Part shown: positions 61,991 through 62,816 of the stretch, one piece after another
Layout of the letters: every line of letters starts with the position of its first letter
Numbering within the stretch: position 1 is the stretch's first letter
Assembly (NCBI RefSeq): GCF_023094165.1
Contig: NZ_JALMDK010000025.1
Span: forward strand, 1 to 62,816
Source of the DNA: Crossiella sp. S99.2
GTDB taxonomy: Bacteria; Actinomycetota; Actinomycetes; Mycobacteriales; Pseudonocardiaceae
Length of the DNA: 62,816 nt
Reading direction: 5' to 3'
The notes under the pieces: generated by a model
What the model saw: only the letters and a program-made list of their open reading frames with translations
What the model was told of the DNA's origin: nothing
Database searches by the model: none
Made by a program: the position numbers and the translations under genes

Positions 61991-62608
61991 GTGACCACCA
62001 CCGCCCCCTACACCGAACAGCTCTCCACGCTTGGTGCCTGGGCTTGCTCGGTCCTGCTGCCGCAGACGCCATTCGATGCGGTCCGTACCTTGCTGAGCGA
62101 CCTGACCACCTACACCGGTACGCCACTGAACGCCTTCCTGCCCGGCGACGGTGACCTGGTCACCGAGTTGCTGCTCGTGCGGGACCCGAACCCGACCTAC
62201 GGCACCTCTCCGGACATCGCCACCTGCGAAGCGTTCGCACAGCTCCTGGCGGCAGAGACCGGCTGGCCACGCGTGCCGCAACGCGTGCCCAGCACTGGAG
62301 TTGTCGTCGGCCTCGGGCTGCGGGAGGGCAACGCGCCGGATACGCCGCAGCACGCGCTCGCCGAGGCCCATGCGCTACTGGCCGAGCACGGTGACGGCTG
62401 GCGGTGCGACTCCGCCCATCTGGTGTCCGCTCGCCTGGTTAACGGATCGGTCCGCTGGCATGACGAGCTCGGTGTGATCGTCTACGCCGATGCCGTGCTG
62501 GTGCCGGTCATCGAGCGGATCGCCGCGCTGTTTGCACAGGACCGCTTCGTGATCACCGATTTCAGTACTGGTTCCACCCGCGTCCTCACCCGGCGAATCA
62601 CTGCATAG
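61991..62608 (+). CDS. Hypothetical protein, about 205 residues
   Basis: Starts at GTG 61991 with GAAGGG 6 nt upstream. A mixed alpha/beta soluble protein (GAWACSVLLPQTPFDAVRTL, then DELGVIVYADAVLVPVIERI). No family is recognised. It follows the large coiled-coil gene by about 430 bp on the same strand; operon membership is uncertain. Confidence 0.55.
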   Translation: MTTTAPYTEQLSTLGAWACSVLLPQTPFDAVRTLLSDLTTYTGTPLNAFLPGDGDLVTELLLVRDPNPTYGTSPDIATCEAFAQLLAAETGWPRVPQRVPSTGVVVGLGLREGNAPDTPQHALAEAHALLAEHGDGWRCDSAHLVSARLVNGSVRWHDELGVIVYADAVLVPVIERIAALFAQDRFVITDFSTGSTRVLTRRITA

Positions 62609-62740
62609 CTGAGACGTGGTCATCGCGCAGACGACCGTGGCCGACGGCAACGAGACATCTCCTCGTGAGCCTCCGCGCTGCTGGTCGAGCCCAGCAGCGC
62701 CACGATCACCTGCGGAGCAGACACCGACGCCCGCGGGCAG

Positions 62741-62815
62741 CTAGTGTCCTGCGCCTGAAATCCGCTGGCAATATCGTGCGAGTGAGTCGATGATCTCTTC
62801 GGCGGTCTTCTGCCA
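62741..62815 (-). CDS. IS630-family transposase, C-terminal tip (runs off window)
   Basis: Reading leftwards from the window edge gives WQKTAEEIIDSLARYCQRIS, then GAGH and a TAG at 62741-62743. This matches the end of IS630-type transposases (family ending W-K-T-ADEILDSLARYC). Only 24 codons are inside the window, so intactness cannot be judged. Confidence 0.7.
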   Translation of the reverse strand, partial: WQKTAEEIIDSLARYCQRISGAGH

Positions 62816-62816
62816 C

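Noticed and set aside
1..62816. tRNA or rRNA genes
   Set aside because: No cloverleaf with a GTTCRANNC arm or conserved rRNA segment was noticed while reading, though a covariance-model scan was not possible.

Overview
The window is high-GC DNA (GTG and TTG starts, GC-rich third codon positions, ATGA/GTGA gene overlaps) from an actinomycete. The mix of Lsr2, XRE-TPR and STAND regulators, a class II lasso peptide locus and an actinobacterial I-B CRISPR system suggests a Pseudonocardiales-like filamentous genus, but no gene here fixes the genus. Most of it reads as an accessory island: defence genes, transposons, a RiPP cluster and many small unknown genes.

Region by region. (1) 1-2.4 kb: the 3' part of an aldo/keto reductase-like gene, converging on a two-gene operon (inositol-monophosphatase-like and aminoglycoside-phosphotransferase-like). 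(2) 2.6-14.9 kb: a complete type I-B CRISPR-Cas locus, cas6-cas8-cas7-cas5-cas3-cas4-cas1-cas2, between two arrays. Repeat decay and a shared leader motif show that both arrays are transcribed on the minus strand with leaders on their right. cas3 carries a one-base frameshift inside helicase motif VI, and a decayed IS5-family copy lies between cas2 and array 2. (3) 15.3-23.8 kb: a complete four-gene Wadjet (JetABCD) anti-plasmid operon on the minus strand, with a divergent PD-(D/E)xK-like gene beside it. (4) 25.7-33.6 kb: a stand-alone CHC2 zinc finger, an orphan FxLD-type isoaspartyl methyltransferase, a three-gene transposon (zinc-ribbon/HTH, DDE transposase, AAA ATPase) and a STAND/TPR ATPase. 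(5) 34.3-38 kb: lsr2, an unknown protein, an XRE-TPR regulator and a NUDIX hydrolase. (6) 38.4-44 kb: a tight operon of phosphoribosyltransferase, unknown protein, APC permease, copper amine oxidase and a free-standing copy of the oxidase N-terminal domain, followed by a diverged SAM-methyltransferase-fold protein. (7) 45-50 kb: small uncertain ORFs, two membrane proteins and a second STAND ATPase.

(8) 50.3-54.1 kb: a compact lasso peptide operon: precursor, lasso cyclase, RRE, transglutaminase-like protease and protein-isoaspartate methyltransferase, closed by a strong hairpin. The predicted core GSAFDDTMEKRSYYF has a Gly1-Glu9 ring containing an Asp-Thr pair. Together with the methyltransferase this predicts an aspartimide-modified lasso peptide of the cellulonodin-2/lihuanodin kind. 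The cyclase gene is split by an in-frame TAG between its PP-loop and its GGDGGD motif, so the cluster may be dead, split or read through. (9) 54.2-62.8 kb: a small unknown three-gene operon, an XRE-TPR regulator, a small unknown gene, an IS110 element, a large unrecognised coiled-coil protein, a further unknown protein and the 3' tip of an IS630-type transposase at the edge.

The two lesions in otherwise excellent genes (cas3 and the lasso cyclase) should be checked against reads before biological weight is put on them.
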